This document shows positions 23,024 through 31,826 of a stretch of 46,776 nucleotides of DNA, in pieces. Under the pieces are notes generated by a model. It did no database searches. It was given only the letters and a program-made list of their open reading frames with translations, and was not told where the DNA came from. Both the position numbers and the translations under genes were made by a program. The DNA is from Erysipelotrichaceae bacterium (GTDB lineage: Bacteria; Bacillota_I; Bacilli_A; Erysipelotrichales; Erysipelotrichaceae), in contig JAHHRC010000003.1 of assembly GCA_020026035.1 (NCBI GenBank), positions 1 through 46,776 of the forward strand, given 5' to 3'. The stretch's first letter is position 1; each line of letters begins with the position of its first letter.

Positions 23024-24903
23024 AAGATTATGAAATTATCGTTGTAGGTGGAGGTCATGCCGGGATTGAGGCCGCATTAGCCGCAAGTCGACTACACCAC
23101 AAAACCGCCTTACTCACATTAAATATTGATTTAATTGGGAAGATGCCATGTAACCCATCCGTGGGTGGACCGGCAAAAGGAATTGTTGTACGTGAAGTAG
23201 ATGCCTTAGGTGGGCAAATGGGTAAAACAGCTGACGCAACAGCGTTGCAGTTTAAGATGTTAAACTCAGCCAAAGGACCTGGTGTTCGTGCGTTACGCGT
23301 ACAATCAGACAAACTGCTGTATTCAAAAATGATGAAGGAAGTTTGTTTGAACCAGGAAAACTTAGATGTCATTGAAGGAATGGCTGTGAAGCTCAATGTT
23401 GAAAACAACAAAGCGACAGGGGTAACGTTGAAGGATGGAACGGTATTAACAAGTGAAATTGTCATTCTTACAACAGGAACCTATATGGCTGGTGTAAATA
23501 TGATTTCGGATGAAGTCAAAGAAGGTGGGCCAGACTTAGAAGAAACGACAAAGGACTTATCGGCCTCGATTCGTGAAGCTGGACTAAAGACGTTCCGTTT
23601 AAAAACAGGAACACCAGCACGTGTTCTTACATCGTCGATTGACTTTGAAAAGACAAATCTAGAAGTCGGAACAGATGGCTTCTATACGTTTAGTCAAGAA
23701 ACGAAGGAAATCCTTCCATTTGAGAAACAAGTGCCATGTTATATGACCTATACAACACCAAAGACCCATGAAATTATTTGGGCGAATATCAATAAATCTT
23801 CTGTATATTCTGGTGTTGTAAAGGGAGTAGGACCTCGTTATTGTCCATCCATTGAAGATAAACTCAAACGTTTCCAGGACAAACCAAGACACTTATTATT
23901 CTTAGAACCAGAGAGTTTGGAATTAGATACGACATATGTCCAAGGCTTTTCAACGTCCTTACCAAGGGATGTACAGGAAGAGATGTATCATTCCTTACCA
24001 GGGTTTGAGAATTGTGTGATTAAGAAGTATGCCTATGCGATTGAATACGATGCGATTGATCCAGTGCAGATGTTACCAAGCTTAGAGAATAAATACATTG
24101 AAAACTTCTTTACAGCCGGCCAAGTGAATGGAACAAGTGGCTATGAAGAAGCCGCTGGGCAAGGATTGATTGCCGGGATTAATGCGGTTAGTAAATTAGA
24201 AGGCAGTGAACCTGTCATCTTGCAGCGTGATGAAGCGTATATTGGGGTTATGATCGATGATTTGACCACCAAGGGTACAAAGGAACCATATCGTTTACTA
24301 ACAAGCCGCGCAGAATTCAGATTGTTACTACGACATGACAATGCCGAAGAACGGTTGATTGAAATTGGTTATAAGAAGGGACTTGTATCACAAGAACGCT
24401 ATGATGCTTACTTAGAGCGGCAAGCACAACTTCTTGAATTAAAAGAAGAACTAAAGAATACCGTATTCTTGCTGGATGATGAAAAGGTGTATGCCTACTT
24501 AGCAAGCATTGGCTATGATCGCAATGAGCATATTGGTATCAATGGTTTGAATTTGATTAAGCGTCCAAATGTGACGAGTTATGAATTATTCAAATCGATT
24601 GGTATTGAAAAAGACAAACAGCTTTGTGAGAAGCTTGATATTGAAGTGAAATATGAAGGTTATATCAACAAGGCAAAGCGTGAAGCTGAGAAGTTATCGA
24701 GCATGGAAGAAATCAAATTAGGTTTGGATTTTAATTATGATGAAGTCGATAACTTGTCATTAGAAGGTCGCGCAAAGTTGATGGAATACAAACCAGCAAC
24801 GATGGGTCAAGCAAGTCGTATATCCGGAGTCAATCCAGCTGATATTGCCGTACTTGCAATTGCCATTCGGCAAGGAAAGGGAGTAAAGGCAAATGAGGAT
24901 TGA
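23020..24903 (+). CDS. mnmG: tRNA uridine-5-carboxymethylaminomethyl modification enzyme MnmG (GidA)
   Basis: MnmG, with MnmE, installs the cmnm5 group on U34 of tRNAs that read split codon boxes. The 627-aa product has the FAD site VVGGGHAGIEAALAASR at its N-terminus, the PCNPSVGGPAKG segment with its conserved cysteine, a second FAD segment near LKTGTPAR, and the C-terminal helical domain that binds MnmE (ATMGQASRISGVNPADI). The length is normal. mnmE, usually its direct neighbour, is 14 kb downstream here, after the atp operon. Confidence 0.98.
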   Translation: MKDYEIIVVGGGHAGIEAALAASRLHHKTALLTLNIDLIGKMPCNPSVGGPAKGIVVREVDALGGQMGKTADATALQFKMLNSAKGPGVRALRVQSDKLLYSKMMKEVCLNQENLDVIEGMAVKLNVENNKATGVTLKDGTVLTSEIVILTTGTYMAGVNMISDEVKEGGPDLEETTKDLSASIREAGLKTFRLKTGTPARVLTSSIDFEKTNLEVGTDGFYTFSQETKEILPFEKQVPCYMTYTTPKTHEIIWANINKSSVYSGVVKGVGPRYCPSIEDKLKRFQDKPRHLLFLEPESLELDTTYVQGFSTSLPRDVQEEMYHSLPGFENCVIKKYAYAIEYDAIDPVQMLPSLENKYIENFFTAGQVNGTSGYEEAAGQGLIAGINAVSKLEGSEPVILQRDEAYIGVMIDDLTTKGTKEPYRLLTSRAEFRLLLRHDNAEERLIEIGYKKGLVSQERYDAYLERQAQLLELKEELKNTVFLLDDEKVYAYLASIGYDRNEHIGINGLNLIKRPNVTSYELFKSIGIEKDKQLCEKLDIEVKYEGYINKAKREAEKLSSMEEIKLGLDFNYDEVDNLSLEGRAKLMEYKPATMGQASRISGVNPADIAVLAIAIRQGKGVKANED

Positions 24904-25519
24904 GGATGTCATTAGTCAAGTTAATGTCTATGGATTCAATGAATCGATTAAAGGTTCAAAGTATCCAATGGCAGTTGATTTAAGTAAAGTAAATGATGAA
25001 ATCACAAAGACTGCTCGTGTACTTGCAAGTGCAAAACAGGGTAGTGGACATGATAATTTCTTGAATGGGATTATTGTTCAATTTGATTTAACATTTACAA
25101 ATAAAGCATGGGTAGAAGCGGAGCGCTATCATTTCTTAGACTTCGTTTCGAGCCAATCTACGATGCATCGCATTACAAAGTTTGATTTAGACAAAGCGTA
25201 TATTGAATATACAGATCCTAGAATCATTGCGATTATGAAGGAGAAAGTAGCTTCTTATAATGCCTTATTAGAACAAATTGAAACCATGAAAAAAGAAGGA
25301 AATGATGTGAAGGAATTGAATGAAGAGGCGAAGGTGAAATACCTTGAGATTCTTTATTCCAATCCTGCAGGGTTCCGTTTAACGGCGCGTATGACAACGA
25401 ATTACCGCCAGTTAAAAACCATCTATGCCCAACGTAAAACACATCGTTTGCCAGAGTGGCGTGCCTTCTGTGATTGGGTAGAGACATTGCCAGAAGCTAG
25501 CTTTATTGTTGGACAATGA
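24893..25519 (+). CDS. Uncharacterised soluble protein
   Basis: I cannot assign a function to this 208-aa protein. It has no signal peptide or membrane helix. Residues about 40-110 contain LASAKQGSGHDNFLNGIIVQFD and a run of aromatic residues around AERYHFLDFVSSQSTMHR. Residues about 115-150 are a charged helix. The C-terminus has a striking RMTTNYRQLKTIYAQRKTH segment followed by WRAFCDWVETLP. From memory, similar C-terminal motifs occur in hypothetical phage and Firmicute proteins; that is unverified. It overlaps the end of mnmG by 11 bp and the next gene by 4 bp, so it is part of the mnmG operon. Confidence 0.55.
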   Translation: MRIEDVISQVNVYGFNESIKGSKYPMAVDLSKVNDEITKTARVLASAKQGSGHDNFLNGIIVQFDLTFTNKAWVEAERYHFLDFVSSQSTMHRITKFDLDKAYIEYTDPRIIAIMKEKVASYNALLEQIETMKKEGNDVKELNEEAKVKYLEILYSNPAGFRLTARMTTNYRQLKTIYAQRKTHRLPEWRAFCDWVETLPEASFIVGQ

Positions 25520-26673
25520 AAAGGTTAGTAATCCTACTCATAGCATGTGTGTTGCTTTGTAGTAGTGGATGTAAGAAAGAAGAAACGGACGTGACAGACG
25601 TTGAAGAAACGATTGCGATGTGGATTTCGTTTTTGGAATATCAAGAAAATGAATTACCTTTGGAATCGTTTGTAGAAACGACGGTTACGAATTGTAAGGA
25701 ATTAGGGGTAAATACCCTATACGTGCATACATCCGCCTTTACAGATGCGTTTTATGAATCAAAGATCTACGATCAAAATGAAGCGATTGTGGGCAATGAT
25801 CCATTTGCGATGTTTGTAAAGGAAGGGCATAAACAGGGATTGAAAGTCTATGCTTGGGTGAATCCATTGCGTAGTGTTGAGGTGGAAAAGATTGAAACTT
25901 TAGATATTACCAAGTCTGGTAGTAAGCAATTGATGGAATGGGCAAAGACGAATGATGAACGATTACGACAAGTGAATGGGCGTTATTATTTGAATCCAGC
26001 CTATCAAGAAGTTGTGGATTTGGTGAAGGAAGTTGTTTTGGAACAGATTCATGCCTATAAGATTGATGGTGTCATCTTGGATGATTATTTCTATCCAGAT
26101 GGGGTGGACCAACGCTTTGATGCCTATGTGTATTCCAAGGTGTTAAAAGAAAATGAAGCGTTAGAACGAAGTGCATTCCGCATTCAGGCAACGAATCATT
26201 TGGTGGATGAATTGCATCAAACGTGTAAACAAGAAGGCCTTCCATTTGGGATTTCTTGTTCAGGGAATATTCAAAACAATTTAGAACTCTTATTCGCAGA
26301 TCCATACGCATGGTGTGAGAATAAGTATGTTGACTTTTTAGCGCCACAGATTTATTGGGGGTATCAACACCCGATTAAGCCATTTAAAGAAACATTTGAA
26401 GAATGGGCTGTCATTGCCAAAGACATTCCACTTATGCCGGCATTAGCGGCGTATAAGTGTGGTGTGGAAGATGTGTATGCCAAAGATGGAAAAGATGAAT
26501 GGATCGATCATTCGAACATGTTAGCGATGCAAACAAAGACCTGTTTGGATCACAATGGGCGTGGTGTTTCGTATTTCCGCTACCATTCAATGTATCAACC
26601 AAGTAGTGGGGTTGATATGAGCAACGAGATTGAAGCTTTACAACAAACGCTACAAAACATAGATCGGAAGTAG
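25516..26673 (+). CDS. Lipoprotein with GHL10-type glycosidase-like domain
   Basis: The 385-aa product has a lipoprotein-like signal with cysteine 19 (CSSGC; the -3 position is S rather than the usual L). The rest matches the GHL10/DUF187 family (YngK-like), a TIM-barrel related to glycoside hydrolases. Features seen are MWISFLEYQ near the start, NTLYVHTSAFTDAFYES, GLKVYAWVNPLRS, YYLNPAYQEVVDLV, IDGVILDDYFYPDG with the paired acids expected at the active site, and APQIYWGYQHP near the end. Members are thought to act on cell-wall or surface glycans, but no substrate can be read from this sequence. Its gene lies between mnmG and rsmG, which is unusual. Confidence 0.8.
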   Translation: MKRLVILLIACVLLCSSGCKKEETDVTDVEETIAMWISFLEYQENELPLESFVETTVTNCKELGVNTLYVHTSAFTDAFYESKIYDQNEAIVGNDPFAMFVKEGHKQGLKVYAWVNPLRSVEVEKIETLDITKSGSKQLMEWAKTNDERLRQVNGRYYLNPAYQEVVDLVKEVVLEQIHAYKIDGVILDDYFYPDGVDQRFDAYVYSKVLKENEALERSAFRIQATNHLVDELHQTCKQEGLPFGISCSGNIQNNLELLFADPYAWCENKYVDFLAPQIYWGYQHPIKPFKETFEEWAVIAKDIPLMPALAAYKCGVEDVYAKDGKDEWIDHSNMLAMQTKTCLDHNGRGVSYFRYHSMYQPSSGVDMSNEIEALQQTLQNIDRK

Positions 26674-26677
26674 ATGG

Positions 26678-27376
26678 ATGAGAATTGAAGAATTAGTAAA
26701 ATATGCAAAGGAATGTCAAGTGGAGTTGAGCGATGAAATGATTGCCCAACTAGAACAGTATGGGGCTATTTTGAAAGAATGGAACCAGGTTATGAACTTG
26801 ACTGGCATTGATGAAATCGAAGAAGTTCGTGAGAAACATTACTTGGATTGTATTCTTCCTTTGAAACATGTCGAATTGAAGGGGAATGTGGCGGATGTTG
26901 GATCTGGGGCAGGATTTCCTGGGTTGGTGTTTGCGATTGTAAAACCAGAAGCGCATTTGACACTTATTGAACCAACTGGGAAGCGTTGCAATTTCTTGAA
27001 TGAAGTTGTGAAGCAGCTTTCCTTAACGAATGTGGAAGTGGTGAATGAACGTGCCGAAGATTATGCAATGAATCATCGTGAATGCTTTGATTTTGTAACG
27101 GCAAGGGCCGTTGCCAATCTTCCGGTATTAAGTGAATTGTGTGTACCACTGATTCATGTCGGTGGGACGTTTGTCGCATTAAAAGGAAATCGTGGGCAAG
27201 AAGAGTTAGAGGCGAGCTTGCATGCGATGAAGGTGTTAGGGTGTGAAGTGAGTGATGTGTTTGAAGATCATTTGCCAAATGGTGATGTTCGCATCAATAT
27301 CATTACGAATAAGACAAAAGCTACACCAAAACAATATCCTAGGGCGTATGCCAAGATTAAGAAGAAGCCATTGTAA
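26678..27376 (+). CDS. rsmG: 16S rRNA (guanine-527-N7)-methyltransferase RsmG
   Basis: RsmG makes m7G527 in the 530 loop of 16S rRNA; its loss gives low-level streptomycin resistance. The 232-aa product has MNLTGIDEIEEVREKHYLDC and the SAM site VADVGSGAGFPG (71-82). It also has the TARAVANLPVLSELC segment that positions the base. The length is normal. A shifted ATG lies 4 bp upstream in another frame (ATGGATGAG); the chosen start has the conserved N-terminus. It continues directly into noc. Confidence 0.97.
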   Translation: MRIEELVKYAKECQVELSDEMIAQLEQYGAILKEWNQVMNLTGIDEIEEVREKHYLDCILPLKHVELKGNVADVGSGAGFPGLVFAIVKPEAHLTLIEPTGKRCNFLNEVVKQLSLTNVEVVNERAEDYAMNHRECFDFVTARAVANLPVLSELCVPLIHVGGTFVALKGNRGQEELEASLHAMKVLGCEVSDVFEDHLPNGDVRINIITNKTKATPKQYPRAYAKIKKKPL

Positions 27377-27387
27377 GAAGAAAGGGG

Positions 27388-28209
27388 ATGCCGATGTTGC
27401 CAAATAAGTTGTTTGATTTTTTTGATAAAAAGAATACTGGTGAAGTGATTCGGATCAAGACGGATTTGATTCAGGCATCTTTGTACCAACCACGGATTCA
27501 TTTTGATCAAAAAGCGTTAGAGGAATTAGCGGCTTCGATTGAAGCGAATGGGTTAATTCAACCGATTACGGTTCGTGTTGTTGAGGACCATTATGAAATT
27601 ATTGCTGGAGAACGGCGGTTTCGAGCGTGTCAGTTATTGAATCGTGAAGAAGTGGAATGTTATGTGTTGTCGCCAAGTGAGAATGAGGCGGCGGAGATGG
27701 CTTTGGTTGAGAATATTCAACGCGAGAATTTATCGGCGATTGAAGAAGCGAAGTCCTATGTTGCGATTATGCGACAATCGGGCTTAACCCAACAGAAAGT
27801 GGCAAAGAAGGTTGGTAAGAGCCAGTCTTCGATTGCCAATAAGATTCGTTTGTTAAACTTGCCAGAAGAAATTCAGATGGGAGTTGTCGAACAAACGATC
27901 TCAGAGCGTCATGCTAGGGCGCTTTTGACGGTAAAAAAAGAGAAACAAATCGATGTTTACAAGGAGATTGTAGACAAGAAATATAACGTAAGAGAAACCG
28001 AGTCTTATATTCAACGCTTATCGGATACGGATAAGAAGGAAGTAAAGAAGAAGCCTCTTACGAAGGGATTTACACGCAATATTAAGATTGGCATCAATTC
28101 CGTCAATGAATGCGTGGCCATGATTAAAAAGATGGGAATTGAAGTGAAATTAGAAACGAAGGAAACGGACGAAGATTTGATTATGTCGATTCGTTTTCCG
28201 AAGGGATAA
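27388..28209 (+). CDS. noc: Nucleoid occlusion protein Noc (ParB family)
   Basis: Noc binds its own DNA sites, spreads as a CTP-dependent clamp, attaches to the membrane and keeps the division septum off the nucleoid. The 273-aa product has an N-terminal segment able to form an amphipathic helix (LPNKLFDFFDKK), the ParB-type CTP-binding motif GERRFRA (74-80), the AEMALVENIQRENLSAIEEA segment and the HTH near 131-155 (LTQQKVAKKVGKSQSSIANKIRLL). The order rsmG-noc-parA-parB identifies it as Noc rather than a second ParB. I found no clear Noc-binding site in the window. Confidence 0.92.
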   Translation: MPMLPNKLFDFFDKKNTGEVIRIKTDLIQASLYQPRIHFDQKALEELAASIEANGLIQPITVRVVEDHYEIIAGERRFRACQLLNREEVECYVLSPSENEAAEMALVENIQRENLSAIEEAKSYVAIMRQSGLTQQKVAKKVGKSQSSIANKIRLLNLPEEIQMGVVEQTISERHARALLTVKKEKQIDVYKEIVDKKYNVRETESYIQRLSDTDKKEVKKKPLTKGFTRNIKIGINSVNECVAMIKKMGIEVKLETKETDEDLIMSIRFPKG

Positions 28210-28221
28210 GGAGTTATTAAG

Positions 28222-29016
28222 ATGGGGAAAATTATTGCGATTGCCAATCAGAAAGGCGGAGTTGGAAAAACGACGACGAGTATTAACCTATCCGCAGGAC
28301 TTGCCTATGCGAATCGTAAAGTCTTGTTAGTTGACTTTGATCCACAGGCCAATGCATCACGAGGAATCGGTGCTTACAGCAAGGGATTCGATATCAATCA
28401 TTCGGTATATGAAGTATTGATGGTCGATGATACGGTCCAACAGAATCGGGTGGAATTAGATTTGCCACCACTACATGTGTTACCTAGTACGATTAATTTA
28501 TCGGGTGCAGATGTGGAAATGGCGACTTCTTATGAAGTTGGTAGAGAACGCTTGTTGAAGGCGAAGCTTGATGCGGTGAAGGATCAATATGACTACATTA
28601 TTATTGACTGTCCACCAAGTTTAGGGCTTTTGAATACCAATGCATTAACAGCGGCGGATTCGGTTATGATTCCGGTTCAATGTGAGTATTTTGCCCTAGA
28701 AGGATTGACGCAGTTACTATCTACGATTCGTTTGGTACAGAAGTTGTGGAATCCAAATCTAACGATCGAAGGGGTCTTGTTAACGATGTTTGATGTGCGT
28801 ACAAGATTGTCGATTGAAGTGCAACAAGAGGTTCGTAAGTATTTCAAGGAAAAGGTATATCAGTGCTATATTCCTAGAAATGTAAAGCTATCCGAAGCAC
28901 CATCCAGAGAACAGAGTATCTTTGAATATGATACGCGTAGTGAAGGTGCGAAGGCGTATGCGAATCTTGTAAAAGAAGTGATTACCCAAAATGAAAAGGG
29001 AGGAAGCGCGCGATGA
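28222..29016 (+). CDS. parA: Chromosome partitioning ATPase ParA (Soj)
   Basis: ParA is a Walker-type ATPase that binds DNA as a dimer and is switched by ParB; in B. subtilis it also regulates DnaA. The 264-aa product has the deviant Walker A KGGVGKTT (11-18), the switch DFDPQANAS (about 39-47) and Walker B YIIIDCPPSLGLL (about 126-138). It overlaps parB by four bases. It lies 23 kb from dnaA on the same strand. Confidence 0.97.
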   Translation: MGKIIAIANQKGGVGKTTTSINLSAGLAYANRKVLLVDFDPQANASRGIGAYSKGFDINHSVYEVLMVDDTVQQNRVELDLPPLHVLPSTINLSGADVEMATSYEVGRERLLKAKLDAVKDQYDYIIIDCPPSLGLLNTNALTAADSVMIPVQCEYFALEGLTQLLSTIRLVQKLWNPNLTIEGVLLTMFDVRTRLSIEVQQEVRKYFKEKVYQCYIPRNVKLSEAPSREQSIFEYDTRSEGAKAYANLVKEVITQNEKGGSAR

Positions 29017-29903
29017 AAGGAAAAAGTAATAAAGCCCTAGGTAAGGGAATTAATGCGATTTTCGGTTCAAATGTGGAACAGGTTCTTGATGAAATCCAAG
29101 CAAATGCGGAAGTAGAACCTGGGCGTCGTTCGGTGATGATTCCATTGAATGAAATTCGTCCAAATCCTTACCAACCACGAAAAGAGTTTGATCAAAAGGC
29201 ATTGAAAGAATTGGCAGAGTCGATTCGTGTGCATGGGGTATTTACGCCAATTTTGGTTCGTAAGAGTGTTAAGGGCTATGAGTTGCTTGCTGGGGAACGT
29301 CGTTTGCGGGCAGCGAAGCTAGCGAAGCTTGAGAAGATTCCAGCAATTGAGATGGAATTTACCGAAGAAGAGATGATGGAGCTTTCGTTGCTTGAAAATA
29401 TTCAACGCGAAAACTTGAATCCGATTGAAGAAGCGTTGGCGTATGAGTCGTTGTTAAAGCGTTTGAACTATACACAAGAAAAACTTGCGGAACGTGTTGG
29501 GAAGAGTCGTGTGTATTGTGCGAATATGATGCGTCTTTTGAATTTGCCAGAAGAAGTACAAGAGATGGTGAGTTCGAAAGAGTTATCAATGGGGCATGCA
29601 AGAGCGCTATTGAGTTTAGAAAAAGAAGAGACCATTATTGAAGTTGCGAAGTACATTGTGAAACATCAACTATCGGTTCGTGATGTGGAACAGTATGTGC
29701 GTGAGTTAAAGGGTGTTGTAAAACAAGAAAAGAAGAAAGAAGTACAAGTGGATCCTCATTTGGCGGACTTGCAAACAAATCTTTCAAAGAAACTAGATAC
29801 AAATGTCACTTTAACCGATAAAAAGATGGTTATTAAGTTTAAAAACACGGATGAAATGAACCGAATTTTAGAGATTCTTGGATGTTTGGAGGAGTCACTT
29901 TGA
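29013..29903 (+). CDS. parB: Chromosome partitioning protein ParB (Spo0J)
   Basis: ParB loads at parS, hydrolyses CTP, spreads and recruits condensin to organise the origin. The 296-aa product has the basic N-terminal ParA-contact segment (about 1-20), the CTP motif GERRLRA (94-100), the LSLLENIQRENLNPIEEA segment and the HTH with KLAERVGKSRVYCANMMRLL. The C-terminal dimer domain follows after a KKEVQVD linker. Its likely targets, three perfect parS sites, lie 10-13 kb upstream. A strong TTGACA overlaps its stop codon. Confidence 0.97.
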   Translation: MKGKSNKALGKGINAIFGSNVEQVLDEIQANAEVEPGRRSVMIPLNEIRPNPYQPRKEFDQKALKELAESIRVHGVFTPILVRKSVKGYELLAGERRLRAAKLAKLEKIPAIEMEFTEEEMMELSLLENIQRENLNPIEEALAYESLLKRLNYTQEKLAERVGKSRVYCANMMRLLNLPEEVQEMVSSKELSMGHARALLSLEKEETIIEVAKYIVKHQLSVRDVEQYVRELKGVVKQEKKKEVQVDPHLADLQTNLSKKLDTNVTLTDKKMVIKFKNTDEMNRILEILGCLEESL

Positions 29904-29929
29904 CAAATTCGCCAATTTATCCATTGAAT
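29900..29929 (+). promoter_or_regulatory. Candidate promoter of the atp operon
   Basis: TTGACA (29900-29905) overlaps the parB stop; TTGAAT (29924-29929) lies 18 bp on as a moderate -10. No terminator is visible after parB, so readthrough may also feed the operon. Confidence 0.45.
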
Positions 29930-29987
29930 CTTGTTAAAAAAATATTAAGATGTTCTAGTAAACGAAAATCGAAAAGCGGAGGACGTA

Positions 29988-30332
29988 ATGGAAAAGTTCC
30001 CTTATAAGATTGCCATATTGTTGGAAATCATTGGTCTTGCAAGTGGGTTGTTGGATAAGAGTTACGCCTTGGGGTATACCCTTGGGGCTCTTGTGTCACA
30101 TGTGATCTATTTGGGGGATGTACGCTATTGGAATTCTGTTTTAGATTTTGGAAGAGTAGGTAAGACAACCGGGATGGGGCATTCACTCTTGAACTACGGG
30201 ATGATGGCTGCGGCGATGATCTTTTGTGTGAAAGTTCCGGATTGGTGTAATATCTTTGCCTTAACATTGGGGCTATTTAATGTGAAGGCATGTATTCTTC
30301 TAAGCACATATCGTTCTCGAAAGGAGGGATGA
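29988..30332 (+). CDS. atpI: AtpI-like membrane protein
   Basis: The 114-aa product has about four predicted membrane segments (roughly 8-22, 27-44, 67-84, 88-106). It is poorly conserved, as this family is, and is named from position directly before subunit a. AtpI has been proposed to help assemble the c ring or to carry cations. A GGAGG site lies 6 bp before the ATG. The single base between it and atpB, and the GGAGGGATGAG site at its end, indicate tight coupling. Confidence 0.75.
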   Translation: MEKFPYKIAILLEIIGLASGLLDKSYALGYTLGALVSHVIYLGDVRYWNSVLDFGRVGKTTGMGHSLLNYGMMAAAMIFCVKVPDWCNIFALTLGLFNVKACILLSTYRSRKEG

Positions 30333-30333
30333 G

Positions 30334-31053
30334 ATGGCTGCTACTTTACAAAGTGATTGCTACGTCATTATTCTAGAGACGATTCTGATTGCGTTTTTTG
30401 CGATTCGGATGAGTAAACGAATTAAAGGTCTAGATCCAATGGAAAAGCCAAAAGGGATTGTTCTACCAGTGATTCTTTTAGCGGAATACATTGATGGAAT
30501 GGTTACGGAGTCAGTTGGAAAAGAAAATTCAAGATTGTTAACGCCGTATATTATTACGATTACGATTTATATTTTCATGTCCAATACGATTTCCTTATTT
30601 GGCTTAGCAAGTCCTACAGCGAACTTATCGGTAACGCTTTTATTAGCGATTATCACTTGGGTTCTTATTCAGATTACGGAATTTAAGTACCAAGGTACGA
30701 AGGGATATTTCCATTCATTCTTGGAACCAATTCCAGTGATGTTACCAATGAATATTATTGGTAAGTTTTCACTTTTGATATCACTGTCTGTACGTCTGTT
30801 CGGTAATATTATCAGTGGTGGAATTATGATGGGGTTGGTATACAACTTCACGCAAATGCTATCCAATGGTATTGCTGGATTCCTTGGCGCACAAGGTGGG
30901 GTATTCAACTTTTTAGCCCCTGTATTAGCGCCAGTGTTGCATGCGTACTTCGATTTATTCGCAGGTGCGATTCAGACATTGGTATTTGTATCACTAACCG
31001 TAGTTCTTATTGGGAATGACGTTCCCGAAGAAATAAAGAAAGGTATTATCTAG
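30334..31053 (+). CDS. atpB: ATP synthase subunit a
   Basis: Subunit a holds the two half-channels that bring ions to the c ring. The 239-aa product has five to six membrane helices. The key segment LSVRLFGNIISGG carries the essential arginine opposite the c-ring carboxylate. Also present are FLEPIPVMLPMNIIGKFSL and the last helices with HAYFDLFAGAIQTLVFVSLT. The length is in the normal range. Confidence 0.96.
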   Translation: MAATLQSDCYVIILETILIAFFAIRMSKRIKGLDPMEKPKGIVLPVILLAEYIDGMVTESVGKENSRLLTPYIITITIYIFMSNTISLFGLASPTANLSVTLLLAIITWVLIQITEFKYQGTKGYFHSFLEPIPVMLPMNIIGKFSLLISLSVRLFGNIISGGIMMGLVYNFTQMLSNGIAGFLGAQGGVFNFLAPVLAPVLHAYFDLFAGAIQTLVFVSLTVVLIGNDVPEEIKKGII

Positions 31054-31067
31054 GAGGAAAATAAATT

Positions 31068-31304
31068 ATGGATAACTCAAAAGGTTTAATTGCAATTGGT
31101 GCTGGTTTAGCATGTATGACAGGTATGTTTACAGGTCTTGGAGAAGGTAAGGTAGCTGCGGCTGCGTGTGAAGCGATTGGTAAGAATCCAGAAGCAGAAG
31201 CAAAGATTCGTTCCACAATGATTTTAGGTATCGCTTTATCAGAAACATGTGCCATCTACGGTCTACTTGTTTCTATTCTTCTAATGTTCGCATACGGTAA
31301 GTAA
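31068..31304 (+). CDS. atpE: ATP synthase subunit c, two-carboxylate type
   Basis: The 78-aa hairpin forms the rotor ring. Helix 1 runs about 6-27 and helix 2 about 50-75, joined by the polar loop KNPEAEAKIR. The helix-2 ion site is E59 in LSETCAIYG. It is followed by T60, with Y64 five residues after E59, as in Na+-binding rings. Helix 1 has E26 in GLGEG, 33 residues before E59, exactly where Na+ rings have Q32 relative to E65. Both sites are therefore acidic, as reported for the Fusobacterium nucleatum Na+ ring. A GGAGG site with an A/T-rich spacer fits the high expression this subunit needs. Confidence 0.96.
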   Translation: MDNSKGLIAIGAGLACMTGMFTGLGEGKVAAAACEAIGKNPEAEAKIRSTMILGIALSETCAIYGLLVSILLMFAYGK

Positions 31305-31313
31305 GGTACAAAG

Positions 31314-31826
31314 ATGTCATTAAATGTCGATATCATGGGACAGCTTATCCCAAATGTAAGCACCATGATCGTACAGTTATGCTCGACATTTGTCCTGTTC
31401 TTATTGATTCATAAGTATTTATGGAAAGCGATTCAAGACTATCTAGCCGATCGCTCAAATAAAATGCAAGCGGATCTTCTTACGAGCGAACAAGCTAAGT
31501 TAGAAGCGTTGGAAGATCGTAAAAAGGCACATGAAGAACTTTCTAAGGCCGGATCAAAGGGCGAAGAAATCGTCAATGCGGCTATGAAAGAAGCTAAGTT
31601 TGAAAAAGAAAACATCTTAGCACAGGCAAATAAAGAGGCAGACGCATTGCGCAAAAAAGCTCATGAACAAATCGAGGCAGAACGTGCTTCGATGTATGAC
31701 TCCATGCAAAAAGAAATGGTTGAAGTCGCTATGGCTGCAGCTAGTAAATTGATTGGAGCTCAAAGTGATGCGGCAATGGACCGTAAGGCTGTTGATGCAT
31801 TTGTAAAGGAAACGACTCATGAGTAG
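31314..31826 (+). CDS. atpF: ATP synthase subunit b
   Basis: Subunit b is the peripheral stalk. The 170-aa product has one N-terminal membrane helix (about 15-35, MIVQLCSTFVLFLLIHKYLW) and then a long charged coiled coil (about 40-150) rich in A, E and K. The conserved start of the cytoplasmic part, KAIQDYLADRSNKM, is present. It overlaps atpH by 8 bases. Confidence 0.95.
   Translation: MSLNVDIMGQLIPNVSTMIVQLCSTFVLFLLIHKYLWKAIQDYLADRSNKMQADLLTSEQAKLEALEDRKKAHEELSKAGSKGEEIVNAAMKEAKFEKENILAQANKEADALRKKAHEQIEAERASMYDSMQKEMVEVAMAAASKLIGAQSDAAMDRKAVDAFVKETTHE

Noticed and set aside
27388..28209. Noc-binding sites (ATTTCCCGGGAAAT-like) in the window
   Set aside because: I saw none by eye; such sites may lie elsewhere in the genome or differ in sequence in this lineage.
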